A stretch of 64,000 bases of DNA from Morchella semilibera (GCA_009192285.1 WBVU01000004.1:3060001-3124000), one strand, 5' to 3'. Counted from the stretch's first letter, positions 21,299 to 34,510 are shown. The notes: generated by a model from the letters alone, not told the origin. Translations and numbers: made by a program.

Positions 21299-22418
21299 AT
21301 GAAGTTCTCAACTACCACTTTGGGCTTTGTCCTCTCCTTGTCTGCTGTCATGGCCGCTCCCCTCAAGGAGCGTGGAATTCATACCGAAGTTGCCACTTTT
21401 ACTGAGACATACACCACGATTGTTCAACAAACATCCACGGTTTGGGTTGCTCCAGCTCCTTCTCCAAACGCAAAGAATGAGTACTCTGTAAAGAGCCATG
21501 GGTATGAGCCTTCCAGTGTTACTACACCTGAGGTTGGTGTCGAAACATCGACACCACTCTCATCTGTTGTGTCGACTTTGTCGACATCTTCCTCTTCACC
21601 CTCGTCATCTTCATCGTCGTCTTCGTCGTCTTCGTCGTCTTCATTCACTGAATCGACTACTAGCACCTCGACCGAATCTACCTCGACCGAAGCCACCTCT
21701 ACCTCCACCTCTACTTCCACCGAGGCCAAGGCTACCTCCACCTCCACTACCCCAATCGTCGAGTCCACCACTTCTACTGTGGAGCCCGCAAAATCCACAA
21801 CCAGTGAAGCACCTACCACATATCCCACGCCGACCCCAACCTCTTCAACTTCCGTCGAGGTTCCTACCACCACCGCAGTCATTCCTAGCTTCACTCCACT
21901 TGCCATTCCAACCCCTACTACTACCCAGCCCGCTGTGACTTCTGCAGTTGCAAAGGCTGTAGAGACAGCCACAAGCCAGAACAGCGGTGGTGGTAGTGGC
22001 TCCTACGCTGGTGAAGTCACATATTACTCAACTGGTCTCGGATCTTGTGGTACCACTAGTTACGACACTGACTACATCGTTGCCGCCTCTTACCTCTACA
22101 TGAAGAATGGAATCAACCCCAACAAGAACCCTCTCTGCAGTAAGTAGCATTGATTAAAGTGAGGTCTCCAGTATCTAACAGTTTTTTAGACACATGGGTC
22201 ACAATCTGGGGTCCCAACAATACACCCGTCAAGGCAAAGATTGTTGATACCTGCCCAGGATGTGTAAGTACTTCTTATTCTTAGATACTTCTCGATTTTT
22301 TTTCTAATATCAGCTACAGAACGGCATGTACGATCTCGACTGCTCTCCCGAACTCTTCAAAGCAGTGGGTTGCACTGAAACCCAAGGAAGATGTGCAATG
22401 ACCTGGTCACCTGCGTAA
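21299..22418 (+). CDS. Secreted expansin-like protein with double-psi beta-barrel domain
   Basis: Exons 21299-22139, 22190-22263 and 22314-22418 give 339 residues with clean GT-AG introns (50 nt each). An N-terminal signal peptide (MKFSTTTLGFVLSLSAVMA) is followed by a KER site of the Kex2-like sort. Next comes a long Ser/Thr/Pro linker (about residues 60-230, with a Ser run from TCATCTTCATCG repeats), likely heavily O-glycosylated. The C-terminal RlpA/barwin-like barrel (about 235-339) has YAGEVTYYSTGLGSCG, AASYLYM, CNTWVTIWGPNN, KIVDTCPGC, MYDLDCSPELFKAVG and GRCAMTWSPA. Such proteins act on or in the cell wall. The start at 21299 is chosen over the in-frame upstream ATG at 21107 because it places the signal peptide first. 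Confidence 0.9.
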
Positions 22419-24344
22419 ATAACAATAAAACAAGCAGGGTTCAGTGTTTTTAGCGAATCTTTCCATTTTGAAAATGGATGATAGCAGTCTTTTGCTTGGG
22501 GTGGCTTTTTCTTATTGTTTTAAATGTGTCTGGCAGTTTTGGAATAACCGGGGTTGGGGGGGGGGGGGGCTTCGGCGCAATCTTGGCCAGTTTCGGGCCT
22601 TCTTGACCTTCTTTTTTTTGGCCTAGAATAGTGTTCCGGGCTTCTGTTTTTCATTTCTTGTATATCCATTCATTCCTTTATCTTTTGGCTTGCCATCTTT
22701 CCCTTCTACAGTACCTTGCTTGGCGTAATCGTTACCGCAGTATTGTGACATATATCCCTCGTTTACATATGCGTTCTCTTCACACCATCATCTACATAGA
22801 TTTCTTTTTACTGGATCTTAAAAATTGTCTGCTATCCTTAACACTGATAGGCACCTGATTTTCCTGCTCTTTTTAAGCACATCTATGCAGACCTCTACCT
22901 TAATATATCTTATGATTTATGCCTTAGTGTCATTCACTTGTGTACCACAGTCGTGAAGGAAACACCAAGCGGGGAGTGCTATGTAGAATAAGCTGTATAT
23001 CGCACCTCCTCTTACTGGCCAACGGCTCGCAATAGTAGACTCGGTCACCCTATCGGGAAGTGTCGCCATGCTGGCCACTGGCTTCTTACTAACAACTCAA
23101 TTATGCAACCTACATGTACTTGTAGATACACAGTTCTAGGATCGGGCACCGCTCATAGGTGGGATTCGCGAGATGTCATTTGGAGAGAAAAGATACCCAC
23201 AACCCGCTACTTTCCCCATGGGGAAGGCGGGGCGGTTAGTTGGTCGTGGCTAACTACTGCTTTGGGAAAGTAGGGTGCCTACAATAGGGTCCCTCCATCC
23301 ATCATCATCATCACCAGCAGCATGATGCTGCGTGCCGTTTGTCGCCATACTCATCCTCCAATCCATCTTGTTGTGCAGTGGGAGCTCGCCAATTGAAACA
23401 GGGAACAGAGTAATCTTCTCTACCTGCAGGAACCACTTTTTTTTTTTTTTTTTTCCCGCGATATGGAAATATGTAGGTACGTCCTTTGTGTGACGTTGAA
23501 TTACCTACGTGCAGGCAGCGCAAAAAAGGTGAAACCGGGAGTGGTTAAAAGAGAAAATGAGCGAAAATCCAAGTTGAGTGACATACACAAAAGTACCTAC
23601 ATAATGGAGAACCACCCCGTGGGATTGGGTAGCTAGGGTAGGGGGTTGATCGCGCCTGGATATAGAGAGTAGCTGAGTAGAGCTGGGCGCCAAAAACTCT
23701 TAACCTCCGAACCGGGGGGGGGGGGGTCCCAGCCCTGCAGGTACAATACGACGGTTTCCGGAATAGGAAGTCCCGGAGCCGCTTACAGAATTTTCAGTGG
23801 TGGGGGGGGGGGGGGGTTTCGATGCATTGCACCTCAGGTTGTTGGTTTGTGGTGTTGGATTGGTTGGCATGGTGTTGGGTCTGGTAGCTACGCAGGTACT
23901 ACATGTACATACATGTGCTCATATACCCTCAACTGTCATGGGATCTCACTCGGTCGGAAGATGGTCTTGGCGCCAACCGAATCAATCGGAGATTAGCCTA
24001 CACTGCTAGGGTACTGCCTGCCTGCCCTACAAGCCCGAGAGAGAATTCGAAGAGCACCAGACCAGGCCTACCATGCCCAGTTCTGATGCCCTGCCCTGCC
24101 TATAAGCGCGCAGAGAACATCTTGCACACTGCCTGCAGCATGCTTATGTATGTGTAGTCCTTAATAGGAACATGTATGTATTCGTACTCTGGCTTACAGG
24201 CATAGGAACAGGAAACAGGAACAGGAACACGAATCCATACCCCGGCATATATTTTTTTTCCCCCTTCCATTTCTTTACCGGCTACCTATCTCGCTCTGCT
24301 CTTTCTTTAGGAGTACGAAGGGGTGCTAGGAAGGTTGACATATA
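22419..24344. other. Intergenic, no gene recognised
   Basis: Downstream of the expansin-like gene. It holds several G or T homopolymers (about 22556, 23435, 23714, 23802) and TACATGTA palindromes. ORFs such as 23797-24009 are short and read through homopolymers. Confidence 0.5.
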
Positions 24345-24560
24345 CAGTGGCGGACACACAGAGCCGACCATCAAACTGTCCTTCACCCCACTGACTTTCA
24401 ACACCACAAAACTTGTCCAGCAAGAAAGTCCTTCTGTAAAACAGTTCTGTTACCTACCCCCAGCAGCCCTACAGAAGGGATTTCGAAATAAATCAAAAAC
24501 CACTTCCCCATAGCCTCTAGGACAACTTAACTGAGGGTCGGTTTCGAGTGCCCGCCACTG
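24345..24560. mobile_element. 216-bp TA-flanked MITE
   Basis: Left CAGTGGCGGACACACAGAGC then CGACC; right in reverse complement CAGTGGCGGGCACTCGAAAC then CGACC; TA at 24343-24344 and 24561-24562. CAGTGGCGG-type ends are typical of the Tc1/mariner-pogo group. The ORF running through it is not meaningful. Confidence 0.82.
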
Positions 24561-24562
24561 TA

Positions 24563-25677
24563 CATGTAATCCAAGAGTGTGCCGGAAGTCTCGGAAGTAC
24601 ATTACTAGGGAGGTGTTCGTTCGGATAGCTACCGTTGAATTCGGGCAATTGTACCTACATGTACTTACCTGTACCTACAGGACGGGTGGATGGATGATTT
24701 TCAGCTCGGCTTTTGCACAAGTTCTTGTGCATTTCGTATCGCAATCCATGCCAATGCAATGCCCATGCCCATGCCATGCCATGCCATCCATTGTGCGTTT
24801 CGTCTTGCGCGTATGCAGTCGGATATACTACAGATAGGTACAATACATGTATGTACATGTAGGTACAGATAAGTAGATAGCTCGGTTGGTTTCGCTTTGT
24901 AACTCTACGTATGCGCTCCCATGAAACATCATCAGTTTTAATTCATTCAAGCCACCACACGTTCGTACTTCGGCTGCATGTACCGTACAGCGCAAAGTAT
25001 CTTTTATATTTTATTTTTTATTCTCTATGTTTCTCGCTCCATGGCCCACCGTTTCTACTCAATCTACCGCAGCTCCAGTCCCATGCTCTCGTTAAGCAGC
25101 GCAATGGTTTCGTTGTAGCTGGCGTAGGCGATCCTGTAACCGTGAATGATTCGGCTGTTTGGTAGCGAGCGAGCCACGCAACGCAACGCGACGCAGTGCA
25201 CGCACGTCAGTCAATCAGTCAGTCTCCGATTGAAACGGCAGAGGAAAAGGTTTTTTTCTGCTTCTCTTTTTCTTTCTAAATCGGAAATGGGAAACGGGTG
25301 AATTTTTTTTTTTTTTTTTTGTGGATATGATGACGAAATGGTTAGAACAGCGCATGCATGGATCGAGTGGGATGAGTGGATTGCGCGCAAGACAAGACAA
25401 GACAGCAGGCAAGACAGGCAATGACGGACTGACAGTCTGACACCCTAAATTGCCCGCGGGGGACAGAATAGGAATAAGGAATAGAAATAGAAACAGGAAC
25501 AGGAACAGGAATGGAAACACACAAAGGAACAGCCACAGGGTGGTGGTGGGTCGTAGATCAAGTCTCAGCCTCGAAACCGAGGTATCAAAACAACAAACCT
25601 TGCGTTGCATATCGCTATCGCGGTCCAAAAAAACAAGCGAGTAAAGCGTACACAAGCACAAACACAAACACACAAAA
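24563..25677. other. Intergenic, 3' side of the LYR gene
   Basis: No gene recognised. It contains CCATGCCATGC microsatellite (about 24745-24790), two TACATGTA palindromes at 24844-24861, and GGAACA/GAAATA hexamer repeats at about 25465-25520. Confidence 0.5.
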
Positions 25678-25968
25678 CTAGACGTACCTCTGCTTCCTCA
25701 TGACCTTCCAATAATCCACCATCGTCAAGTTCCTCACCACCTGATGCTCTACTCCCTTTCTGCGCGCCGCCGTGCGTAGAAACTCGACCGTGTTGTCGAC
25801 TCTCTCCTGGTTGAATGTCTCCCCACGCTCTGTGCGGAAAGCCGCGCGCAGCTTGTCGCGGATGGCGTAGCGTGCGGGGCGCGAGTACTGCACGGCGGCG
25901 AGCCCAGCACGATATAACTCCCGATAGGAGCGAATTATTGCGGTGGGTGCGGCGGATGCGGCGGGCAT
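25678..25968 (-). CDS. Small LYR-motif protein, fungal DUF1763-like
   Basis: A single open frame of 96 residues on the minus strand. Near the N-terminus it has AIIRSYRELYRAGLAAVQ, containing the Leu-Tyr-Arg motif of the complex I LYR family (small mitochondrial assembly factors), then SRPARYAIRDKLRAAFR, FNQERVDNTVEFLRTAA and GVEHQVVRNL. The phrase PARYxIRDxLRxAFR recalls fungal proteins of the DUF1763 group, from memory of the family. The function is unproven; an assembly role in mitochondria is the usual inference for LYR proteins. The frame ends in AGGTACGTCTAG, whose GTACGT is also a good splice donor, so a further exon downstream is possible. Confidence 0.7.
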   Translation of the reverse strand: MPAASAAPTAIIRSYRELYRAGLAAVQYSRPARYAIRDKLRAAFRTERGETFNQERVDNTVEFLRTAARRKGVEHQVVRNLTMVDYWKVMRKQRYV

Positions 25969-28900
25969 GGTATGGGGTTGGGTTGCTGACTGTACTGTGA
26001 TTGATGTTGGCGGCGTAGAGAGGGTGGGGGGTGGGGGTGCGGCAATGAGGCGATGAGGCGCACGTATGAGAAGGAAGGAGGCGGGGCCGGTGGTTAGTCA
26101 GCATGGATGGGGGGGGGGGGGGCTTGTGGGGGGCGGTGGCTGGGGGGGGGTTGGGGTTGGGGTTGGGGTTGGGGTTGGCAACTAACGTTTGTGCTGCAGT
26201 TGGCTGGGGGTTTTAGTGGCACCATTGATTGATTCTGTGCCATATTGAACCCTGAGTGGTCTGTCCGGTTCGGTTCATCGGTCCTGTCTGGACCCTTTAA
26301 ACCAACACAGCAAGTCTTTCCAGTCATTGGTGAAATTAAGATTAAAAAGTGAAACAAAAACAAAAACAAAAACAAAAAACGTCAACGTTGTCGATTTAAC
26401 GATATCAGCGGAAATAACATGATGGAAAATCCCATCCAATTTCCCGGAAGCTTCCATGCAGCGGTGAGCAGAGGGTTCAGTCCAGTCTGTGGTCCCTCTC
26501 CCTTCGAGTTCCCTGGGGCCTTAGACATTGGAGAAGGTCTGAACACCTGATCTCATAGGGAGGATCCGAGCCGGATCATCGTAGAGTTCGAGGGTCTCAT
26601 GAAGGAGAGGCTGTACAATGATCAGGGCCCATCCCAGACTACTAAGACATTACAGTTTTTTTTTTTTTTTTTTTAAACATTGGTATTATTAAGTGGTGAT
26701 CAACTGAGACTGGAGCTGAACCACTTTAATTCCTACTCACGCGAGATTGGAGATTGGAGGGGGGGGGGGAGGGCTTATAGCTATAGCTACCCCTATTATG
26801 ATATATATATAAACACAAAATCCCCCCACCCGGGCCTCCCAGCCCAGTGCAACGTTCGTATTGCCCTTGCCAGCCATAGGGTAGGAATGGATGGAGGCCG
26901 AAGTACCTGAGGGAGCATGAATATGGGGTGATTGTATTGCAGACAGGGAACTGCTGGTATTGTATTGCAATTGGTTTTGTGTAGCTTTGTCAATCATATC
27001 ATCTGTAACCACCTTACATTACCTTACCTTACCTCTCCTTGCTTTACCTTTCCTTACCTTATAATTACATGAATTATAATTATGTGCTTATAGCTACCTG
27101 CCCTTTTAATTAGTTGATTGCCTAGCTAGTCGGCTGTTAATACAAGCGTTAAACCCAAATCTCTCGGAGATCTTGAGCATATATGCGTGCTCTCTGGTGT
27201 CAAGCTGAACAGACTCGAGTATAATATTACGTACTGGGTGTCACGACGCGACAGAAATGTTTGGTTAATCGGGCGTCCGCGTGGCAATTCTAACTCCAGG
27301 TTTAGAGTTCAAGTTTATATATGGGCTGTAATCCTTGTTTTTGTTTTTTTCGTTCTCTTTTTTGGACTACTATTCGTTCGTTGATATCGTGATAGTATAT
27401 TTAACGTATACATAAACTTCTTATCCAAGGGCCGCGCGCGAGACTTTGCGTTTCTAGAATCCTACTGGACGGCGCCGGCGAGGCAAGAACTATAACCAGC
27501 TACCTTACATGTAATCGTGATAAAGGAACTCTTCCTACTCGCTCGAATTTTATTCCCCCCATCTGTCTACTCATATTCATTCGTTCGTCCAAACATATAG
27601 CTCATGCCCCCGGTATCCTATAGCTAGATACATGTACTCTATTTCAATTTTCACCTTTCTGACCCGACACTTCCCCCCCTCCCCACCTATGTAAGGCCAT
27701 ACATGCATGCATATATATATATCTTCGCGCGCGCGACTCATCGTACAAATAGCGGGGTATGTAAGTGTAGTCGGTGATGTGGTTGGTTTATGTACATGAA
27801 ATTTTGGTTTATAAATTTAGTTAAGGTTCCTCCCCAGCGGCCTCCCTCCCCTGTCTAAAACCCACTCCACTCCACTCCACCCAGCGGGCGGCTGGCGACG
27901 GCTACCCGCACCCGCATATGTAAGTGGAGTAGGGCTTGTAAAATCCTCACCTCCCACTTTTTTCCGCGCGCAGGAGACAATAGTGTGCGCTCCACTCTAG
28001 GTTATCGATAAGAGAGAGCGGGGCTAGCTAGATTTTTTTTTTTTTCTTATCTGCTGCATGGGTACTGCTGAAGACGTACATACTACGATCGACGCCCGGT
28101 ACCGGTGCGTATTATAAACTTTAAGGGCGGTTAGATGATGGATCATTGCGCATGTTGGAGGTTGAAGGAGGGATTACAACCTTTCCTTTTTTTTTGATTA
28201 ATTGGTGATCTGCATAATATTGATATGATCTAGAGCACGGATGGGGTCGGGATGAGGGGGCGGGTCTTTACGCTGGTACGTATATGGTATATATAACGGT
28301 ATATATAACGGTATATATTTTCTTAGAGAGTGATCATGAGTGATATTGCGAACTAGCGATATGTATGGTGCATACATGTAGTGGGAATTAAAAGGCTTAG
28401 CTTTTAAGGATTATGTACCTACATGTATCTGATCATGATCATTGACCCTCCGACCCACCCCACCGTAACTCCTTAGACTCTAATTCACTCTCAAACAACC
28501 ACCCGTCTCACCATGATATGATGCGCCCGGATCCACTACGAATTTCGAATATCAGCTCAATGCGATGTAGGCACCCGAGCTACATAGGTCACGTCACGTC
28601 AGGTACCAACCGATGAAAGCCGCCTTCTCGATCACGGGCTACCTGCATGGACCGAGTACATAATTGTGTCATTGTGAGTGAGTGGGTAATTGGTGGGTAG
28701 TGGCAGGATCATGTCAGGGCCCTTTGGGGGCGGTTACTATTTTGATGGCTATAAATTCTATGTATGAGCAGAGTTTTTTTTTTTTTTTTTTTTTTTTGGG
28801 GGGGGAGGAGCAAATGGTAGTAGTAGTTTTGTTTTAAGTATCTACTTATTTGTTGTCGTTGAGTAGGCCGGTTTCATAAGTGCTGACTAGTATTGTCGTT

Positions 28901-29715
28901 GAAGTGTCGTGTCTTGCCTAGACTTTGTGTTGTAGCTTGCGCAATTGTGCAGATACGCCGCCGACGTGGCGCATGTCATTGTGCTTTATGATCGGTCCCG
29001 CTGTACTCCACACATGTATGTATCATGTTCCTACAGGACTACATGTAGCTACATGTAAGGCATATATATATGTAGAATTGGAATACATACATGTAAGTTC
29101 AAGTACAATGTATCAAGGCTTTGGTATGCATGTCGAAGTGATATAATATAATATCTGGGATTTCTGGGCGTTTGACTTTGGGGTAGGCCAATGGAATGGG
29201 GAATATAGATCGATATTAAATTGCTGATACATGGTTATCCTCTGGTGCGTGTGGGATCAGTGAGTGGATAGAGAGCACACACACACGTATAACATGTACT
29301 TATCTGACATGTTTCTACGGTAATAGCTATAGTATACTATGCGGGAAGCCGTGCTAGATTTGTACGTGTGTGGTCCCTGATATCATCATTCAGGCCATCA
29401 CTCATGAGCTGACTCGATATCAGGATCCTAAATATTCTTGTCCATATATAGTCCTCAAGTCATATCATGCGGGCGGCACATCATAGACTATTGTATCGGG
29501 AGATCATAATACCAAATCTATCTGCCCGCACCACACACAATTAAGTACAAAGATGTCTACCTAGTATAGCCAGCGGTAGTTGGGAAAACGAGTCAGAATA
29601 CATGATCGATGGAGTCATTTCCTGATTTCTTAATTTATGGAGAGATTCTCCCAGGAGAGTGGGAAAATAGCTACATATATAGATTCTGGCTTCCGTTAGA
29701 ATATGTGCCCCTGTA
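25969..29715. other. Gene desert, left part
   Basis: No gene recognised. Includes a G-rich stretch at 26109-26178 with a 14-G run and five TTGGGG units, a (AACAAA)n run at about 26352-26376, many TATA-type dinucleotide stretches, a 24-T run joined to 8 G at 28774, and TACATGTA palindromes. Confidence 0.5.
26148..26178 (+). repeat. Interstitial (TTGGGG)n tract
   Basis: Five consecutive TTGGGG-type units after an eight-G run. It has strong G-quadruplex potential on the plus strand. It is not the usual fungal TTAGGG telomere repeat. Confidence 0.85.
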
Positions 29716-29824
29716 CAGCGGTAGGTAATAAGTGATGGAACACAGTGATGCCTGTTTTAGTAAAACGCCACCAACATTTGGTGTTTGTACCTCAGGGCGT
29801 TCCATCACTTATTACCTGCCGCTG
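29716..29824. mobile_element. 109-bp TA-flanked hairpin MITE, copy 2
   Basis: Base-identical over its full length to 2231-2339, in the same orientation, with TA at 29714-29715 and 29825-29826. The flanking sequences are unrelated, which shows independent insertion rather than segmental duplication. Confidence 0.93.
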
Positions 29825-29826
29825 TA

Positions 29827-32800
29827 CTAATATCCTATTCATCTACGATATTCCTCGATTGGTATGTATATAATCTTTGGGAATACTGCCTTGGTGATAG
29901 GTAAGCTCTGGACAAGATCGACAACATCTAATAGCAGTTCAATTTTAGGATTGCAGTCGAAACAAATGGCAGTCTCCACAGACTTGTTCTAGTTCTATCC
30001 TACCCCGCGCTGATACTAGTACTTGATCTATAGCTAGGGCGTGCCCCACGGCTGCGTGCCTTGTGCCACTACAGCCGCCTCTAGCACACGTTCCATAGGG
30101 CAGATCAGGGCCTTTAAGTTAGCTTACATTTGAACAAATGCTCCGAGACACTTTTGATCCAGCAGGAGCCCCGAAATGGTGCTAAATTATGCATTCATCA
30201 TGAAGTATCACTCGATCTGATCGGGCATCTTCTCAAATTCGAGATTTTTTTTTTGGTAATTCATTAATTAAAGACGATCGTATGATCATGAGGGAATAAC
30301 TTTAGCCTTCCAAAGCTTAACTTAGTGTTCTTGGTGGATAGTGTAGGTACTGGGGGCCCTCTGCTTATTAGGAAGTACTTAAGGTGATTTTTGGCCATAT
30401 ACATTGCGCGAGATTTTGTGGTCTGAGATCTTGTAAATGAAGAGTTTCTATATAGCCATAGATTATGGGCGGCGCCTTGGTCATTTCCTATCAGCACTAG
30501 GTTTTAGTTTTGCGTCGCGGAGTATGATGCAAGTCTTGAGTACGTTAGTGGGACTTCTACCCGTATATCTGAGCAATAAAGCCTTGAGGGTATATGTATA
30601 TATCGTAATCTTTCTATTGTGAATGTATAGGTAGGCGCTATGCTCAAGCATCTGTAGAATTGGTAGGCACCCGAGCAAAGCGGAGAATGATCAAGTTGTT
30701 CGGGATTACTCGCCGTGCCAATCGGGGACAGGTTCATATGCCGAGACATTCCTAGATAGTATGACCTTTCGTGTACCAGCTAGGGGCATAAGTCTCCTAG
30801 CAGAAAATTATATTATGATTGCCAAAAATCAAGCATATCATGGTCAGGAGTAGCTGGCCCTCCTGTGCACACTGTTTGCCCGCCGATATGTCGGATAGAC
30901 AGCTGCCGTTTCGTTCTTTGATTGGCGCATAACTCATATGGGGGGACTCTGGCGCCTGGGGTATCGAGTTTCCATCTGTCCTCATAAAAGGGATCAAAGC
31001 TGGGTTAGTATTGGTTGCTCTGCTACGTTTAATTGGATTATCCCACATATGGATCTGCCCATGGTTGGTGCGCACTAGCGGGCGTCCCTTATTGGTACGG
31101 TATAGAGACTGGTATATATATGGGAATCGCCTCTCAATACCCTAGATCTAGAGATGTAGTGCCTCGAGATAATAGTGCCTCGGCCGTGATCATGAGCACG
31201 TTGGTTTCTCGGTACGACCTAATGTTGCTTTTAACATTAGAGTATTTCTTGTTGCGCTCCCGTGATTGAAAAGTGATAGTATTGTTAAGTATGCATATGG
31301 TTCATCTTCCAGTGCCGTTGTTATTTCCCCAAGTTAACGGTTGCACCTAAGTACATCCAATAAGCCCCTCTCCATAGTTTAGGACCCTAGACGTTTATGC
31401 TCTGAAGCTTTGGGGAGCTTCGCAGTGATCTTCAGAGTTTTTGTGGCCCTCGCATAGTGAGTTCGATGCCTGGGGCTCTGGGCTACTGGTTCGACGATCG
31501 CGAGTTAGCATTGGCCCCTTCCCAGGTTTTACGCAATATTTATTGGATGCACCTACATGTATATACATGTAGGCAGGGTAACATGGCCCATCATAGGAAA
31601 TCACTCGGTACATTGCATATAGATGTTTTTTTTTTGTTTACATCAGTATGCATATAGATGTGCCAGGGTCTATTCATTCAGAGCTTAGGAGGATATAAAT
31701 CACTGTATTGTCAGCATTACTGGGACTTCTGGGTGACATAGTATCCTATATTGTTGGTATATAAGACACCTCTATCTGTGCTGTAGTCAACCAGGCCAGA
31801 TATTCCCTTACCCACGGCCGTCCGGTTTCCTGTATTGAATGGATCCGGGGATCCGGAGGTACGAGAATGCCAGATATAGAGCAAGACTTCGTTGCTCTGC
31901 TGATCAATACTACTACACCTCGGGGAGCGGCTACAAAATGTCATATGCACTGAATATCTAATGGATTCCGCTACTTATTGCCAGGAGCTTCCTCCGTGAT
32001 TGACTTTACGGTGACCACATATCCCCTAGGCTCGGAAGCTACCTTAGAGCTAGAGGTCCTCTACACCGCCCGCTAGGCTTACAAGGGCTTTGGCAAATAG
32101 ACTTATACTAGAATCACAAGCGGCTATATATAATGGAGTGACTTGAGCTTACTTACCGAACCGTAGCCTAAAAATGCATATGGGTTTCAATGAGAACATT
32201 GTAATTACCCGTCCATACATACTTGTTTCTTAGACTGCTCACGATAGGTCATCGCTAGAGTACATAAAGATTGAATCTTCAACTGCTAACAGCTACCTAG
32301 ATTCTGCTCAGGTTCTTTAATGGTTGATTTCACCCAAGGCGTTTTAGAGCAAACCGGCCCCTCAGTTCTCAACCATTCTCTTTTATCATTGTAGATATGC
32401 TAATACTATGGCATGTCAAGTCTAGAGGTAAAGTGATCTGCTAAACTATTTCTGGTGCTAGGTGAGGCGGAGTGTATGTATAATTCTGGTGCTGGGTAAT
32501 GAGGTCATAGATTTCATTGGATAGACACTAGATGGCCTTTAGTATATAAAAGTTTTCCTGGTTTCTGGGCGGGAGGTAGGCCTTTTGTGGATTTGCGCCA
32601 TCGCTTTGTACTTTCTTCAACTTAGTGGTGAGTAGAGTTTAGTTTTATATTTGTATTCGGGATCATGGTAGATATATATGTGAACATTATGGGCTCTCTT
32701 AACAGTAATCTTGGGAGAACGTCTCTCCATATATTGATTCCTATAAGGTGGGTTCATGAAAGAGAACTTTGATCCTTTCGACCCGCCCGCCATAGGCGGG

Positions 32801-34510
32801 GAGGGGGCATTCAATTCCTCGTCTTTTATATCGCCACATCGATTGCACTAGAGGTCAACATCCCTTTGCCCTACCCTAATCCTTTCAGATTATAATAGTT
32901 TGAACATGAACTGAATTTGTTCTAGCTTGCAAGGATTTGGCAGCAAACCTACTTTACATGTAGTCACAAGTAGCCCATGGGACCTAAAGACAAGACTTAA
33001 GCCCACATTCTCCCTCGGTAATGACACCCTCTCTTTGTTTTACCCTTGTGGGTAGTAGGTGTCAGGAGATCTAGATAGTGTGTAATAGAACACGGAATGC
33101 CTCATAGCGTTGTCGGTGGTGGAGATTGTTAAACATAGATATTGCTATTAGTATTAGAATTAGTAAACATATATCTTACATTTGTGAGTTCTTAAAGTCA
33201 TAACACAACCCGGTAGGGACGATATCCAACCGGAACCTGTGTGATGAATGCGAGTAACAAACCATCAACAGCAACAGATCATGGACCTGTTTAACAGGCA
33301 ACTTGTCCGGGGCCTAAGAGCCGCTTGGTGAATACTCAAGTCAATCGCAACGCCCATGAACATACAAACGGGTCCTTAGTAATATATAAAGGAGCTCCGC
33401 CGGAAACAAACCGCCGGAAACAAATTTTTGATGACCCAGGACTCTTTGATACAAGAAACGGAATTTATCGATGGGGTTAAGGATAATCGGCCGGACGGTT
33501 AGCCCCATGAGATCTAGAATTCTTGGCAACAAGTTTACCTAGGAAAGTAAATCCTTGAATAGAGGTACATAATCCAGGAACAGGTCCTAGATTTTCCTGC
33601 AATTGGACAAAATGCCTATTCCTTTTCGGGTTATGCCCCCCCAGCCAGTCGCGATCTCAACTTTAACGTCACATGTAAGGAAGGTTACTCGTGAGTTGCA
33701 TTTGGCTGTATGTATTCTCTGACCTGGAAAAGATCCAAAGCTCTGTTAAAAAAGAAAGTCGAGGACAAAGTGAGATGGAAATCAGACCATGCGTGGTTGA
33801 TGATGTCGTTGGTTTTTGAGCTAGGACCGGCAAAGGTCTCCGTACTGGACTGGGGTTGAAAAAGAGCTTACTACCGACTCTATGGGTTCCCGGTCAATTC
33901 ACTAAGTATTTGCCTCAGGGTTAGAAATATGGCTCCCCTTCATCAGTAAGCACTTCAAATCAAACCCCGTCATCTCTGTAAACTCCGTGCGAAATTCTCC
34001 GCTCCAGTTGTCGCTGTTTCCCTCCTGTCTTGTCTTCGCCTCGTGTATGTGGATGTGTGTGTGTGTGTGATCATCATCATCATCATCGTCGTCGACTGGC
34101 CCACCCCCCCCCCCCCGCGTTATCCTTCACCACCACATATCTGTCTCCATACTCGATACCCCCGAGTAACCAACAAACCTTCCTACCCTTCCCCGTGCTT
34201 CTGCTGCTACTCTACTACTACTCCTCCACCTTCAGCTACCAAATAATACAATAATATAGTCCCTCTTCTGTGGTAGAACTATAGAGTACACTAGGCAGTT
34301 ATTACTCCTACCACTAAATATATACATAGTTTTGACTTCTCCGCTTGCGTTACTAGCCTCGACCCCGGATTATCACGACGATTGTCCTCGGTCCCCTCCA
34401 GTTAGCTATCCCTAAGCACCCGTACTGCTGTTTATAACAACCATTTACCCCTCCATAGGAGCAGCCAGGCCCTAACTGCGCTGTAGCACAACACAAACGG
34501 TAAAGTGCAG
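29827..34510. other. Gene desert, right part
   Basis: No gene supported. Many short ORFs exist on both strands without recognisable domains. A minus-strand stretch at about 31717-31950 faintly resembles a copia RNase H region but is too decayed to call. TACATGTA occurs near 31557 and 31566. Near 34067-34105 there is a (CAT)n run and a run of Cs. Confidence 0.5.

Noticed and set aside
21424-21972. 182-codon antisense ORF of Val/Asp/Glu repeats
   Set aside because: Shadow of the Ser/Thr/Pro codon repeats in the expansin-like gene on the other strand.
26148-26178. Telomere
   Set aside because: TTGGGG units are few, internal and unlike the usual fungal TTAGGG repeat.
30264-31075. Possible mitochondrial DNA insertion or integrase remnant on the minus strand
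   Set aside because: No recognisable mitochondrial protein or integrase motif; ORFs are short and overlap each other.
31717-31950. Minus-strand ORF resembling a copia RNase H segment (LVDYSTD, TNNIGYYVT)
   Set aside because: Only a loose resemblance, with no neighbouring RT or integrase motif that I could support.
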